Shown: positions 24,555 through 32,952, counted from the stretch's first letter. The stretch: DNA of 64,000 bases from JAHBVH01 sp034437715 (GCA_034437715.1 DAOTTR010000524.1:1-64000), one strand, 5' to 3'. Numbers and translations are program-made. The notes: generated by a model from the letters alone, not told the origin.

Positions 24555-24584
24555 AGTATAGCACAGCTTGTTTGCAAAATCAAA
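24555..24584 (-). promoter_or_regulatory. Promoter of the 6S RNA-like gene
   Basis: Reading the minus strand: TTTGAT (24584-24579), 18 bp, TATACT (24560-24555). The predicted start, 7 bases on, is 24548, exactly the first base of the terminal stem of the RNA. Confidence 0.7.
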
Positions 24585-24601
24585 GCGCCAAACCAGTGAT
24601 T

Positions 24602-26419
24602 TTATTTCGCGTTTTCCTTTGCCTTGGCAACGCGCAACGCAATATGCAGCTCGGCCAACTGGGCGTCGGTTACGGGGCTGGGTGTGTCCAACATCAGGTC
24701 GGTACCCGCGGCGTTTTTGGGAAAAGCGATCACATCACGAATGCTGGCCGTTTCGGCAAACATGGCGACGAGGCGATCGATGCCCAGCGCAATGCCGCCA
24801 TGCGGTGGCGCGCCATACTGAAAAGCTTCGAGCAAGTGACCAAATTGGGCGTCCACTTCGGTTTTTGCCATGCCCAACATGGCAAAAAGGCGATCTTGCA
24901 GATCGCTGCGGTGGATACGAATGCTGCCACCGCCGATCTCCCAGCCGTTGAGCACCACATCATAGGCTTTGGCCAGCACGCTGCCAGGATCGCTTTCGAG
25001 CTTGGCCCAATCGGCGTCCAGCGCGCTGGTAAACGGGTGATGGACGGCGTACCAGCGCCTATCCTCTTCGTTGTACTCCAACAGTGGAAAGTCTACAACC
25101 CAGCAGAAAGAGAGTACTTCATTGTTGATCACTTTGGCGCGGCGCCCCACTTCCAGCCGCAGGTTGTGCAAGCTCTGTGCCACCACGGCGGGCTTGTCCG
25201 CCACCAGCAAAATCAAATCGCCAGCCTGGGCACCGCTGGTGGCAATCACAGCGCGCAGCGTTGCGGGCGACAGGAATTTGGCAATTTGACTGCGCAATGC
25301 CGCCTCGGCATAATTGCCCGTGGCGTCGGGTGCGCCGGTCACGCCGATCCACGCCAAGCCTTTGGCCCCATATTGCTTGACAAAGTCGGTCAGTTCGTCG
25401 ATCTCGCGGCGGGGCAGGCTCGCGCCGCCCGGGTAAATAATGCCCTTGACTTGGCCGCCACCCGCCAGCGCATTCTTAAAGACGGCAAACTCGCTGTCGG
25501 CGACGATCTCGCTTACGTTGAAGAGGGTTAGGCCAAAGCGCAGATCGGGCCGGTCGATGCCATATTTATCCAACGCCTCGGCATAGGTGATGATCGGGAA
25601 AGGCACTGTTTGAATCGGCTTGGCCCCCAACATCTGACACAAATCGATGAGCAGGCCTTCAATCAGCGCACGGATATCGTCGGCCTCGACAAAGCTCATT
25701 TCCAGATCGAGCTGGGTAAATTCCAACTGGCGGTCGGCGCGCAGATCTTCATCGCGGAAACAGCGGGCAATCTGGAAATAGCGTTCAATGCCAGCCACCA
25801 TCAACAACTGCTTGAGTTGTTGTGGGCTTTGGGGCAGCGCATAAAACTCGTGGGGGTGTAGGCGGCTGGGAACAATAAAGTCGCGCGCGCCTTCTGGCGT
25901 GCTCTTGAGCAGGATCGGCGTCTCGATTTCCAAGAATTCTTGATCGGAAAGGAATTCGCGGATAAAGCGCACAATGCGGTGGCGCAAGGTGAGGTTATGC
26001 ACCATGCGTGGGCGGCGCAAATCAAGATAGCGGTACTTCAAGCGCAGCGCCTCGTCAACCTCTTCGGCAGAATCAGCAATGTAGAAGGGTGGATTTTTGG
26101 AAGGATTGAGAATCACAACGGTGTCGGCAATCACTTCAATATCACCCGTGCTCAGGTTGGCATTTTCCTGGCCGGTGGGGCGCGCTTGCACCACGCCCTG
26201 CACTTGAATCACATATTCGCTGCGCGCCTGCTCGGCAAATTCATGGGCAGCGGCATTGGCCACAGAATCCACCGTCACTTGGGTAATGCCAAAGCGATCG
26301 CGCAGATCAAGAAAAATCAGCCCTCCATGATCGCGTCGCCGATTAATCCACCCGGCCAAGGTTACGCGCTGCCCCACATGGGTGCGATTTAATGCGCCAC
26401 AACTATGCGTCTTTAACAT
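24602..26419 (-). CDS. aspS: Aspartyl-tRNA synthetase
   Basis: 605 residues, the bacterial-type length with an inserted GAD domain. N-terminal OB-fold anticodon domain (MLKTHSCGALNRTHVGQRVT to DTVVILNPSK). Class II motifs follow: RYLDLRRPRM (motif 1 region), FRDEDLRADRQLEFTQLDLE (motif 2) and GIALGIDRLVAMF (motif 3). The enzyme charges tRNA-Asp (or tRNA-Asp and tRNA-Asn in the non-discriminating form; this cannot be told here). No ribosome site close to the ATG at 26419 is strong. It is the only gene of its unit; the 6S-like RNA lies immediately downstream on the same strand. Confidence 0.97.
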   Translation of the reverse strand: MLKTHSCGALNRTHVGQRVTLAGWINRRRDHGGLIFLDLRDRFGITQVTVDSVANAAAHEFAEQARSEYVIQVQGVVQARPTGQENANLSTGDIEVIADTVVILNPSKNPPFYIADSAEEVDEALRLKYRYLDLRRPRMVHNLTLRHRIVRFIREFLSDQEFLEIETPILLKSTPEGARDFIVPSRLHPHEFYALPQSPQQLKQLLMVAGIERYFQIARCFRDEDLRADRQLEFTQLDLEMSFVEADDIRALIEGLLIDLCQMLGAKPIQTVPFPIITYAEALDKYGIDRPDLRFGLTLFNVSEIVADSEFAVFKNALAGGGQVKGIIYPGGASLPRREIDELTDFVKQYGAKGLAWIGVTGAPDATGNYAEAALRSQIAKFLSPATLRAVIATSGAQAGDLILLVADKPAVVAQSLHNLRLEVGRRAKVINNEVLSFCWVVDFPLLEYNEEDRRWYAVHHPFTSALDADWAKLESDPGSVLAKAYDVVLNGWEIGGGSIRIHRSDLQDRLFAMLGMAKTEVDAQFGHLLEAFQYGAPPHGGIALGIDRLVAMFAETASIRDVIAFPKNAAGTDLMLDTPSPVTDAQLAELHIALRVAKAKENAK

Positions 26420-26894
26420 GCGTTATTCCTTACTCAATTTTCGTTCTGATAATCAATCAAAGCCCGTGCAATAAAGATCAAGACCTGGGTAACCGGTTTT
26501 TATCAAAACCGGTGGCTGGCGATTGCAATAGGGTTTACGCACTTGGTTAGCCCTGTAGGGTCTTAAAGACTCTACAGATTTCCTGTGAAGCTACGTGTAT
26601 GTTGCCACTACGTACGCAGCGAAGATCGAGCACCAAATTCTTACTGGCGCCTGATCCGCAAAAAATTTAGCTGCGCATACCAACGCACACCAATGCGCAT
26701 TGAAGCGCATTGGTATTTAGCACATTCTAGCACCTGTGCAGCATTATAGTCCGGTCGGCACGGCGATGCAATTCTTCTAGGCTGCATACACCATGATGAC
26801 TTAGCGGCTTTACACAATTACGCGGATTTACATAAGTCGTAATTCCGTATACAATAAACAAACAAAATTGTAAGTCAACAAAAAGGGAACCCCC
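26420..26894. other. Divergent intergenic region with three hairpins
   Basis: 475 bases without a gene. Hairpins: ACCGGTTTT/AAAACCGGT at 26492-26513, CTGTAGGGTCTT/AAGACTCTACAG at 26553-26577 (one G-T mismatch), and ACCAATGCGC/GCGCATTGGT at 26689-26714. The last is part of a larger repeat-like block around ACCAACGCACACCAATGC. Any of these could be operators, REP-like elements or terminators. Confidence 0.55.
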
Positions 26895-27461
26895 ATGGAA
26901 AACACGTACCCACCGGTTACGAATACCCATCATTTGGCGAGTGCGACTGATTCGGCTGACAAGATAGAACGGATTCGCGATCTACTCTTTGGTCCCCAAA
27001 TGCGTGACTATACACAACGCATTGCTGCCATCCATCAAGAGTTGCGTACGCTTACCCAAGAGACAGCGCGACTCGCTATGGTGATCCAAGAGCAGGAAGA
27101 TAAATTTACCGGATTACTGCGCCAAGAGATTGATCGCCTGGCCATGCAACTACAAGATCAGGGCAAGCGCGCTCAACAGCAGTTGCAACAAGTAGACTAC
27201 CGCTTAACCGAACAGTGGAAAGCGCTAGATCAAAGCCATACCCAAAATCTCAATGAGGTGGCGCAGGGCCTTGTGCGCACAGAACAGATCCTACGCACAG
27301 AATTGCATGATCTGTCACAAGAACTTAACCAGCGCAAAGTGGACCGCCCAACACTTGGCGATCTGCTGATCGATCTGGGGCAAAGCCTAAAATCTACAGC
27401 GCCGCCCCCCTTGCCAGTGGAGGAAGATCTGCTGGATCAATTGAGCCAAGCGCTGGCATAA
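26895..27461 (+). CDS. Coiled-coil protein, first gene of the small-GTPase operon
   Basis: 188 residues, soluble, no known family. After a short variable start, residues 24-40 read IERIRDLLFGPQMRDYT, and residues 40-150 are a long heptad-type helix rich in Gln, Glu and Leu (IAAIHQELRTLTQETARLAM, then QQQLQQVDYRLTEQWK). The end holds TLGDLLIDLGQSLKS. The motif DLLFG is repeated in the next protein, LLRDLLFGDYRQQ, so the two may share an interaction motif. ATG 26895 has AAAGGG 8 bases upstream. It is followed by the 311-residue gene after 15 bases. A scaffold role is inferred. Confidence 0.78.
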   Translation: MENTYPPVTNTHHLASATDSADKIERIRDLLFGPQMRDYTQRIAAIHQELRTLTQETARLAMVIQEQEDKFTGLLRQEIDRLAMQLQDQGKRAQQQLQQVDYRLTEQWKALDQSHTQNLNEVAQGLVRTEQILRTELHDLSQELNQRKVDRPTLGDLLIDLGQSLKSTAPPPLPVEEDLLDQLSQALA

Positions 27462-27476
27462 CCGAGGATTTGATCA

Positions 27477-28412
27477 GTGCCCACCCACCCAGTTGCCCAG
27501 CAGAATGATCCGAGCCCAGCCCAACCGGACTTTGCCGCGCCAAGCGCGGCCGCGGTCCCGATCGTGCTCGACATGCCTGGGCAAGCAAACAGTGAAGATG
27601 CCACCATGGAACTCCTGCGCGACTTGCTCTTTGGCGACTATCGCCAGCAAGTGGCGCGGATGCGGGCGGAGGTCAACGAATTACAATCGTTGCTCGACGA
27701 ACTTGAAGTGCAGATCAACAACAAAGAAGCGTTGGTGGCGACGATCACGCCGGTGATTGCTTCGGCGATCCGCACCAACATTCGCGATTCGCAGAGTGAA
27801 ATGGTGGACGCGCTCTATCCCATTCTGGGGAAATTGGTGCAGCGTTCGGTCACCGAGTCCATGCGTGAGCTGGCCCAGCGGATTGATCGGCAGATGCGCA
27901 GAACGCTTAACATGAAAGATCTGCTACGCCGCCTGCTCGGTCGTCTACAGGGGCTTTCCGCCGCCGAAATGGCCATGCGCGAGGCCTTGCCCTTTCAGGT
28001 ACACAACCTGTTTTTGATTCACCGCGAGAGCAGTCTGTTGCTGCTACACACGGCCCATGCCGCACAAGAAAACACTGATTCGGATCTGATCAGCAGTATG
28101 CTGAGTGCGATTCGCGATTTTACCGAAGATGCCTTGGGGCGCAGCGAAAAAGAAGAACTCAATCAGATTCAATATGGCGGCAAAAGTATTATCATTGAAG
28201 TGGCACATCTTGTCTATCTGGCGGCCACGATTGACGGTATTGAGCCACAAGGTTTTCGCGAGCAGATGCGCCAGACCATGATCGCGATTGAGCATCAACA
28301 TGCCAATCGGTTGCACAAATATGATGGCAATGCTGCGCCCTTTGCGCCGTCGGCAATGACGCTGGCCGCTTTGTTACGCTATGCAGAAGGACAACATGCC
28401 GCGAATCATTAA
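27477..28412 (+). CDS. Coiled-coil protein with roadblock/longin-like C-terminal region
   Basis: 311 residues, GTG start at 27477 with GAGGA upstream. Residues 40-85 carry a coiled coil beginning MELLRDLLFGDYRQQVARM, then LVATITPVIASAIRTNIRDS, a region resembling that found in some OmpA/MotB-like proteins of other bacteria. Residues about 165-285 (FQVHNLFLIHRESSLLLLHT, then DLISSMLSAIRDFTEDALG, then KSIIIEVAHLVYLAATIDGI) show the strand-helix-strand order of roadblock/longin-like domains, which in bacteria and eukaryotes act on small GTPases. The assignment is from pattern only. It lies 45 bases before a Rab-like GTPase, which supports a regulator-GTPase pairing. Confidence 0.78.
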   Translation: MPTHPVAQQNDPSPAQPDFAAPSAAAVPIVLDMPGQANSEDATMELLRDLLFGDYRQQVARMRAEVNELQSLLDELEVQINNKEALVATITPVIASAIRTNIRDSQSEMVDALYPILGKLVQRSVTESMRELAQRIDRQMRRTLNMKDLLRRLLGRLQGLSAAEMAMREALPFQVHNLFLIHRESSLLLLHTAHAAQENTDSDLISSMLSAIRDFTEDALGRSEKEELNQIQYGGKSIIIEVAHLVYLAATIDGIEPQGFREQMRQTMIAIEHQHANRLHKYDGNAAPFAPSAMTLAALLRYAEGQHAANH

Positions 28413-28457
28413 TTGTTATTGGGTGACGAGTAATGATTCCTTGAAAAGGGATAGACA

Positions 28458-28982
28458 TTGAATACATATAGCAAAAAAATTTGTTTGCTCGGCGATTTTG
28501 CCGTTGGTAAAACAAGCCTCGTCCGCCGCTTTGTCCACAACCGGTTTGATGACCATTATATTAGCACGATTGGCGCCAAAGTGAGCCGCAAAACCGTGAT
28601 GGCACCGGGCAACAGTGAAGTGGCCGAGCTGACAATGATGCTCTGGGATCTGGCGGGCAGTCAGGAGTTTAGCACGGTCACAGCCAGCTATTTGCGGGGC
28701 ACGGCGGGGGCCATTTTGGTCTGTGATATGACCCGCGCCGATACACTGGCGCATTTACCGCGCTATGCCGAAGACCTGACGAAAGTGGCTGGACCGGTGC
28801 AACTTGTGGTTGCGGCCAATAAGCTCGATCTGCCAGAACAACATCAAATTAGCAGCGACCAAGTTGCCGCGCTAGCCGCGACCTTCGATGCACCCTATTT
28901 CCTGACCAGTGCCAAGGTCGGCGAAGAGGTCGATCTCATGTTTCGGGAGTTGGGAAAATTACTTTTAGACCGCATTCGTTGA
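28458..28982 (+). CDS. Rab/Ras-like small GTPase
   Basis: 174 residues, a single Ras-fold domain. G1 GDFAVGKTS (12-20), switch I Thr37 (ISTIGAKV), G3 WDLAGSQEF (63-71), G4 NKLD (121-124), G5 TSAK (150-153). Aligned to Rab WDTAGQERF, the catalytic Gln61 position is Ser68, with a Gln in the next place, so intrinsic hydrolysis may be low or need a partner. No C-terminal cysteine motif for prenylation. TTG start at 28458 with AAAGGG upstream. The stop overlaps the histidine kinase start (TTGA), showing translational coupling. Prokaryotic Rab-like GTPases of this kind are scattered and poorly understood. Confidence 0.93.
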   Translation: MNTYSKKICLLGDFAVGKTSLVRRFVHNRFDDHYISTIGAKVSRKTVMAPGNSEVAELTMMLWDLAGSQEFSTVTASYLRGTAGAILVCDMTRADTLAHLPRYAEDLTKVAGPVQLVVAANKLDLPEQHQISSDQVAALAATFDAPYFLTSAKVGEEVDLMFRELGKLLLDRIR

Positions 28983-30175
28983 AAAAATTATTTATGCTTG
29001 ATACGTTTGTTGCGCAACTTATCTTACAAGAACGCCAAATTGCGTATGCGATTGCCGACCAGGCACTACGCCTGGAGCAAATCGGGGGGAGGCTGGATCT
29101 CTTCGAAAGTGCGGGGGTCTGTACCGCAGTTGGCGCATCGCTACTCGATCTCGCACGGGAACTGATTGGGTACGAAGATCAAGTACAGGCGTTGCTCGCG
29201 GGCACATTGTCATCCTTTCAAGTAGCGATGGTCAACCGTGAGAACGCGGCTGGCGAACTATTCTATGTTACCCTGCACAATTATGCGTATCGTCGCGACA
29301 ACGGTGCGGTGACCGGCATTCTGCATATCATCGAAGATGTCACGCTGACCGGAAAAAATAATCAGCACCTAACCCAACAACGCAATGAACTCTTTTTGTT
29401 GTATGAACAGTTGCGCCGCGCCAATCTCAAATTAGAGGCAGCCAATGCAGAACTGCGCGCGCTAGACGCCTTAAAGTCCAAGTTTGTCTCGATTGCCGCA
29501 CACGAGTTGCGTACACCGTTGGCTTCCATCCTGGGGTATATCGATTTTATCTTCAATGATCCAATCAGAACCTTGCATCCCGATCACCAAGCAAGTGTTG
29601 ACGTGATTGGCAAAAGCGCCAACCGCCTGCTGGCGATCACGAATAATCTGCTAGATGTGACAAGAATTGAAGCGGGCTATGTCGAATTAACGCTCGGCAG
29701 TGTTGATCTGGGTAAAATCGTTGAAGAGATCGCCAGCCATTTTCGCCCAGAGTTCGAGCAAAAACAGCATACCTTCCGCATTGAAAAAGAACCCCGGTTG
29801 CCCTATGCCCTCTGTGACGAAGCGCGTACAATGCAGATCTTTAGCAATCTACTCAGCAACGCGATCAAATATACGCCAGACCATGGACGCGTTACCGTGA
29901 GTTTGCGCTACAATCCCCAAAAAGATGTTATTATTGCCGCCGTGACGGATACGGGCATTGGCATTCCCGCCGCGGATCTACAAAATATTGGCAAAAACTT
30001 TTTTCGTGCCAGCAATGTTCACCTGTCCCGATCCAATGGCACGGGATTGGGCTTGAACATTACCCGTTCGCTGGTTGAATTACAAGGTGGCCGCATGTGG
30101 ATCGAAAGTACCCTGGGTCAAGGCTCTACCTTCTATCTAACCTTTCCCATCGATGATGGCATTTTCTCGGCCTGA
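28979..30175 (+). CDS. Sensor histidine kinase coupled to the small GTPase
   Basis: 398 residues, no transmembrane segment seen. Residues 15-125 look like a PAS-type sensor (ALLAGTLSSFQVAMVNRENA, then YAYRRDNGAVTGILHIIEDV). A coiled coil leads to the HisKA domain with His175 (AAHELRTPLASILGY). The HATPase_c domain has the N box NLLSNAIKYTPDHG, G1 DTGIGIP, F box-like FFRASN and G2 GTGLGLNITRSL. No receiver domain and no response regulator gene follow, so the phospho-acceptor must be elsewhere. TTG at 28979 overlaps the GTPase stop; an ATG at 28994 is a possible alternative. Cytoplasmic sensing of GTPase state is an attractive but untested idea. Confidence 0.93.
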   Translation: MKKLFMLDTFVAQLILQERQIAYAIADQALRLEQIGGRLDLFESAGVCTAVGASLLDLARELIGYEDQVQALLAGTLSSFQVAMVNRENAAGELFYVTLHNYAYRRDNGAVTGILHIIEDVTLTGKNNQHLTQQRNELFLLYEQLRRANLKLEAANAELRALDALKSKFVSIAAHELRTPLASILGYIDFIFNDPIRTLHPDHQASVDVIGKSANRLLAITNNLLDVTRIEAGYVELTLGSVDLGKIVEEIASHFRPEFEQKQHTFRIEKEPRLPYALCDEARTMQIFSNLLSNAIKYTPDHGRVTVSLRYNPQKDVIIAAVTDTGIGIPAADLQNIGKNFFRASNVHLSRSNGTGLGLNITRSLVELQGGRMWIESTLGQGSTFYLTFPIDDGIFSA

Positions 30176-30501
30176 ACATTGCCGTCAAGCGAAAGCTTGA
30201 CCGCGTAGACATCCTCTGCCATCCCTTAGACGGCCCAAAGTAGCAGCCAGCGTATGGGTTTCTGGGGAAACCCATACGCTGGCTTTCCATTTACTGCAAC
30301 TCCACTTCCCGCACTGTAACACTTTTTGTAATAGCCGGTTGCTGTTCGTGCGCGCCCTTTTATGGTGAAATAGAGCGGTCAACGGCAGCAGTTCACACAG
30401 AAAGTGGTGGCAGCGATTGCCTCGATCTCGCATGATGACAACAATCACCCACGAGATTTTGACAGACGCCGTGATTCAACGACAATACAGAAGGAAAACC
30501 C
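30176..30501. other. Intergenic region with a long hairpin
   Basis: 326 bases without a convincing gene. It contains the 18 bp hairpin listed separately. The rest shows no repeat or promoter that I could support. Confidence 0.5.
30245..30284 (+). terminator. 18 bp perfect stem-loop after the GTPase operon
   Basis: The arm AGCCAGCGTATGGGTTTC (30245-30262) is the exact inverse of 30267-30284 with a 4-base loop. It is followed by TTCCATTT rather than a clean T-run. Position 70 bases past the kinase stop suggests a terminator or transcript-end stabiliser. Confidence 0.65.
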
Positions 30502-30579
30502 ATGAATGCCCTAATTATCCTGTTGCTGATCATCGCGCTGATTGCACTATCGGTACCATCAACCGCGACAGGCACCTAA
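30502..30579 (+). CDS. Possible 25-residue hydrophobic membrane peptide
   Basis: ATG 30502 follows AAGGAAAACCC. The peptide is MNALIILLLIIALIALSVPS then TATGT, a single transmembrane helix with a small polar end. It resembles in shape the small membrane peptides of many bacteria. It lies just upstream of a decayed gene. Conservation is unknown, and hydrophobic stretches can arise by chance. Confidence 0.4.
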   Translation: MNALIILLLIIALIALSVPSTATGT

Positions 30580-30608
30580 ACCCAAAGCACACGCAAAAGA
30601 GCATCCGT

Positions 30609-31050
30609 ATGCGTGATCCCAAACCGTGGCAATCGTTTGTGGCAGTTGCGATTCTTCACCCTGTAGAGGCGCGGATTCTGGTGCAGCAAAGCGGGACAGC
30701 GCTGGCTTTGCCGAGCCTGCCTTTGGCGAAAGTCTGGGCAGAGCCGTTAGCGCGCATCAATGAAGAAGTGCAGAGCGTGCTGGGAATCGCAACGACCGTT
30801 CTGCATAAATTGGCCGAGGCGCGCGACGAAGCACAACACCGAGGATCGGTGTAAATATGAACTAGATTGGGCCATGCCCTTCTGGTTTGGTAAAATTTTG
30901 GAATCACTGGCAGCAACGTAAGCCACATTTCCCCAAGAGATGGAAGCGCTGTTGGCTGCTGATAGTCCAGAAATGATTTATGTTTGCCGTCTTCAATGCC
31001 TTGGGCAATCACAAGAGAAAGCTTGCCAGATCCGCCCAGATTTTCGATAG
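30609..31050 (+). pseudogene. Decayed gene of unknown family (frameshift plus stop)
   Basis: An open frame from ATG 30609 (MRDPKPWQSFVAVAILHPVE, then NEEVQSVLGIATTVLHKL) stops at 30854. A plus-one frame from 30850 continues with coding-like sequence (CKYELDWAMPFWFGKILESL), meets TAA at 30919-30921, and goes on in the same frame (ATFPQEMEALLAADSPEMIY, VCRLQCLGQ) to TAG at 31048-31050. One frameshift and one stop would therefore restore about 145 residues. The family was not recognised. The end overlaps the convergent gene at 31009-31389 by 42 bases. Confidence 0.4.
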
Positions 31051-31389
31051 CTCTGCCCAATAATGGACAATGACGGCAGCGACACCCAGCCAAAAAAGCC
31101 AGAAGATCACACCGCGCAACCGTCGTCCCCAACGCACCCAACGCAGGTAACGGTCGATTTTTGCCAGTGTTTCGCCCTGGCTAGCCTGCACAGCACGCAG
31201 CGCAGCCAACTCTTGGTTCATTGCCTGTAGCAGTTGTGTCTGTTGCGCCAACTGCGCGGCGACAGTCTCTATGGTTGCCACCCGTTGTGCAACTGGTTGT
31301 GCAACGGGTTGTGCAACGGGTGGCGCAACGGGTGGTGTGCGTCCCACTTGTGCCGTCGGTTGTCTTGCTGCGGAATTCTCAAAAGTCAT
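31009..31389 (-). CDS. Small membrane protein with Pro/Val/Ala repeats and coiled coil
   Basis: 126 residues, no family recognised. A proline-rich segment (PPVAPPVAQPVAQPVAQRV, about residues 19-37) is a short PVAQ repeat, followed by a coiled coil (ATIETVAAQLAQQTQLLQAM) and a C-terminal transmembrane helix (GVIFWLFWLGVAAVIVHYW, residues 93-111). The basic RWVRWGRRLRG before the helix predicts that the coiled coil stays in the cytoplasm. GGTGAGG lies upstream of the ATG at 31389. Its 3' end overlaps the decayed gene on the other strand. A membrane tether is inferred. Confidence 0.7.
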   Translation of the reverse strand: MTFENSAARQPTAQVGRTPPVAPPVAQPVAQPVAQRVATIETVAAQLAQQTQLLQAMNQELAALRAVQASQGETLAKIDRYLRWVRWGRRLRGVIFWLFWLGVAAVIVHYWAELSKIWADLASFLL

Positions 31390-31627
31390 AAATAGCTGCG
31401 CCTCACCGAGTAACCAATAATTCTACCTCTTATTCTCGCCAGAATGGGCAGTTTTGGCAAAACGCCACGGCTATGCCTTGCTTGAATACACGTCGCCTGC
31501 TATAGTTGTCCGATGCAAATGTCGTGCAGATATAAATGGGGTAGTCAACTGCTTTACGGGCCATGCATGTCCTATTCCACGCAGTAACGCCCCGTTACAA
31601 ACAAGCTTTGCTCAGCAAGGAGTCATC

Positions 31628-32740
31628 ATGATTATCGGTCTGCCCAAGGAAATTAAGGATGGGGAAAATCGTGTCGGCTTAACCCCCGGTGCTGTCAAGG
31701 CACTGGTTGCGCGCGGCCATCGTGTTTTGGTCGAACACAGGGCCGGGGAAGGCAGCTTTTTGATCGATGCTGAATATCAAGCGGCGGGCGGCGAAATTGT
31801 CAACGCGGCGGCTGATGCCTGGGCGGCGCAATTGGTGGTCAAGGTCAAAGAGCCAATCGCGGCTGAATATCCCTATTTGCGCGAGGGATTGATGCTCTTT
31901 GCCTATTTGCATCTGGCCGCAGACCGCACGCTGACCGATGCCATGATAGCCAGCGGGGTTACGGGTATCGCCTATGAAACGGTGGAGACGCCGGATCGCC
32001 GCCTGCCCCTGCTCATGCCCATGAGCGAAGTGGCGGGCCGTATGGCAACCCAAGTAGGCGCAACTTTCTTACAAAGAAATCACGGTGGACGCGGCGTCTT
32101 GATGGGCGGCGTGCCCGGTGTCGCGCCAGCCAATGTGGCGATTCTGGGTGCGGGGACGGTGGGAGCCAATGCAGCGCGCGTGGCCGTAGGCATGGGCGCG
32201 CAGGTCACGGTGGTCGATATTAATCATGACCGGCTGCAATATCTCGACGATATTTATACCGGCGCGTTACAGACGCGCGCCAGTAATGAATATAATATTG
32301 AAGAAGTGGTCTACGAGGCGGATTTGGTGATCGGCGCCGTGTTGATCCCCGGCGGGCGCGCGCCATCGTTGGTGACACGCACCATGTTGCAAGAGATGCG
32401 CAATGGCTCGGTGATCGTTGATGTGGCGGTGGATCAAGGGGGCTGTATCGAGACATCGCGCCCCACAACCCACAGCAACCCGACCTATGTGATTGATGGG
32501 GTGGTTCACTATTGTGTGGCCAATATGCCCGGTGCCGTGCCGCGCACCAGTACCTTTGCCCTGGTCAACCAGACCATGACCTATACGCTACGTCTGGCCG
32601 GCGATGGGATCAACGCCATTCGCAACAGTCAACCGCTTTGCCTTGGCCTGAATACGCACCGCGGTCAACTCACCTATGCCGCCGTCGCCGAGGCCTTTGG
32701 CATGGACTATGTTGCGCCATTGAAGGCGTTGGCTAGCTAG
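31628..32740 (+). CDS. ald: Alanine dehydrogenase
   Basis: 370 residues, standard length. NAD-dependent enzyme interconverting L-alanine with pyruvate and ammonia. It begins MIIGLPKEIKDGENRVGLTP, the family signature, with catalytic Lys in VVKVKEPIAAEY, the active-site His of LFAYLHLAAD, the nucleotide motif ILGAGTVGANAARVA and the C-terminal HRGQLTYAAVAEAFGM. ATG 31628 has AAGGAG 7 bases before it; in-frame codons back to 31454 are rejected. It is monocistronic, followed by a family D element that also lies in front of hisS. Alanine use as nitrogen or carbon source is the normal role. Confidence 0.96.
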   Translation: MIIGLPKEIKDGENRVGLTPGAVKALVARGHRVLVEHRAGEGSFLIDAEYQAAGGEIVNAAADAWAAQLVVKVKEPIAAEYPYLREGLMLFAYLHLAADRTLTDAMIASGVTGIAYETVETPDRRLPLLMPMSEVAGRMATQVGATFLQRNHGGRGVLMGGVPGVAPANVAILGAGTVGANAARVAVGMGAQVTVVDINHDRLQYLDDIYTGALQTRASNEYNIEEVVYEADLVIGAVLIPGGRAPSLVTRTMLQEMRNGSVIVDVAVDQGGCIETSRPTTHSNPTYVIDGVVHYCVANMPGAVPRTSTFALVNQTMTYTLRLAGDGINAIRNSQPLCLGLNTHRGQLTYAAVAEAFGMDYVAPLKALAS

Positions 32741-32799
32741 AAATTTTACGACCTGTCAAAACTTACTTGACACTTTACCACTCTTCTTGTAAATAAAAA

Positions 32800-32952
32800 G
32801 ACCTTATTCCGATTTAATTTTGCGCATTCGTATGTGCGGTTTGTAACCGCACAAGTCGGCATCGACTGTGATTGTGCGGTTACAAATCGCACATACAAGA
32901 ACAATTGCACCGGGTTTTGTTGCCGAAATAACCAATCGGCATAATCTCTAAA
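32800..32952. mobile_element. MITE-like element, family D copy 1
   Basis: About 150 bp bounded by AGACCTTATTCCG and the inverse of AGAGATTATGCCG. The interior has the palindrome GTGCGGTTTGTAACCGCAC and a second inverted copy of it (TGTGCGGTTACAAATCGCAC). The shorter copy at 46492-46602 has the interior only once. It ends 22 bases before the hisS start codon. Confidence 0.78.
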
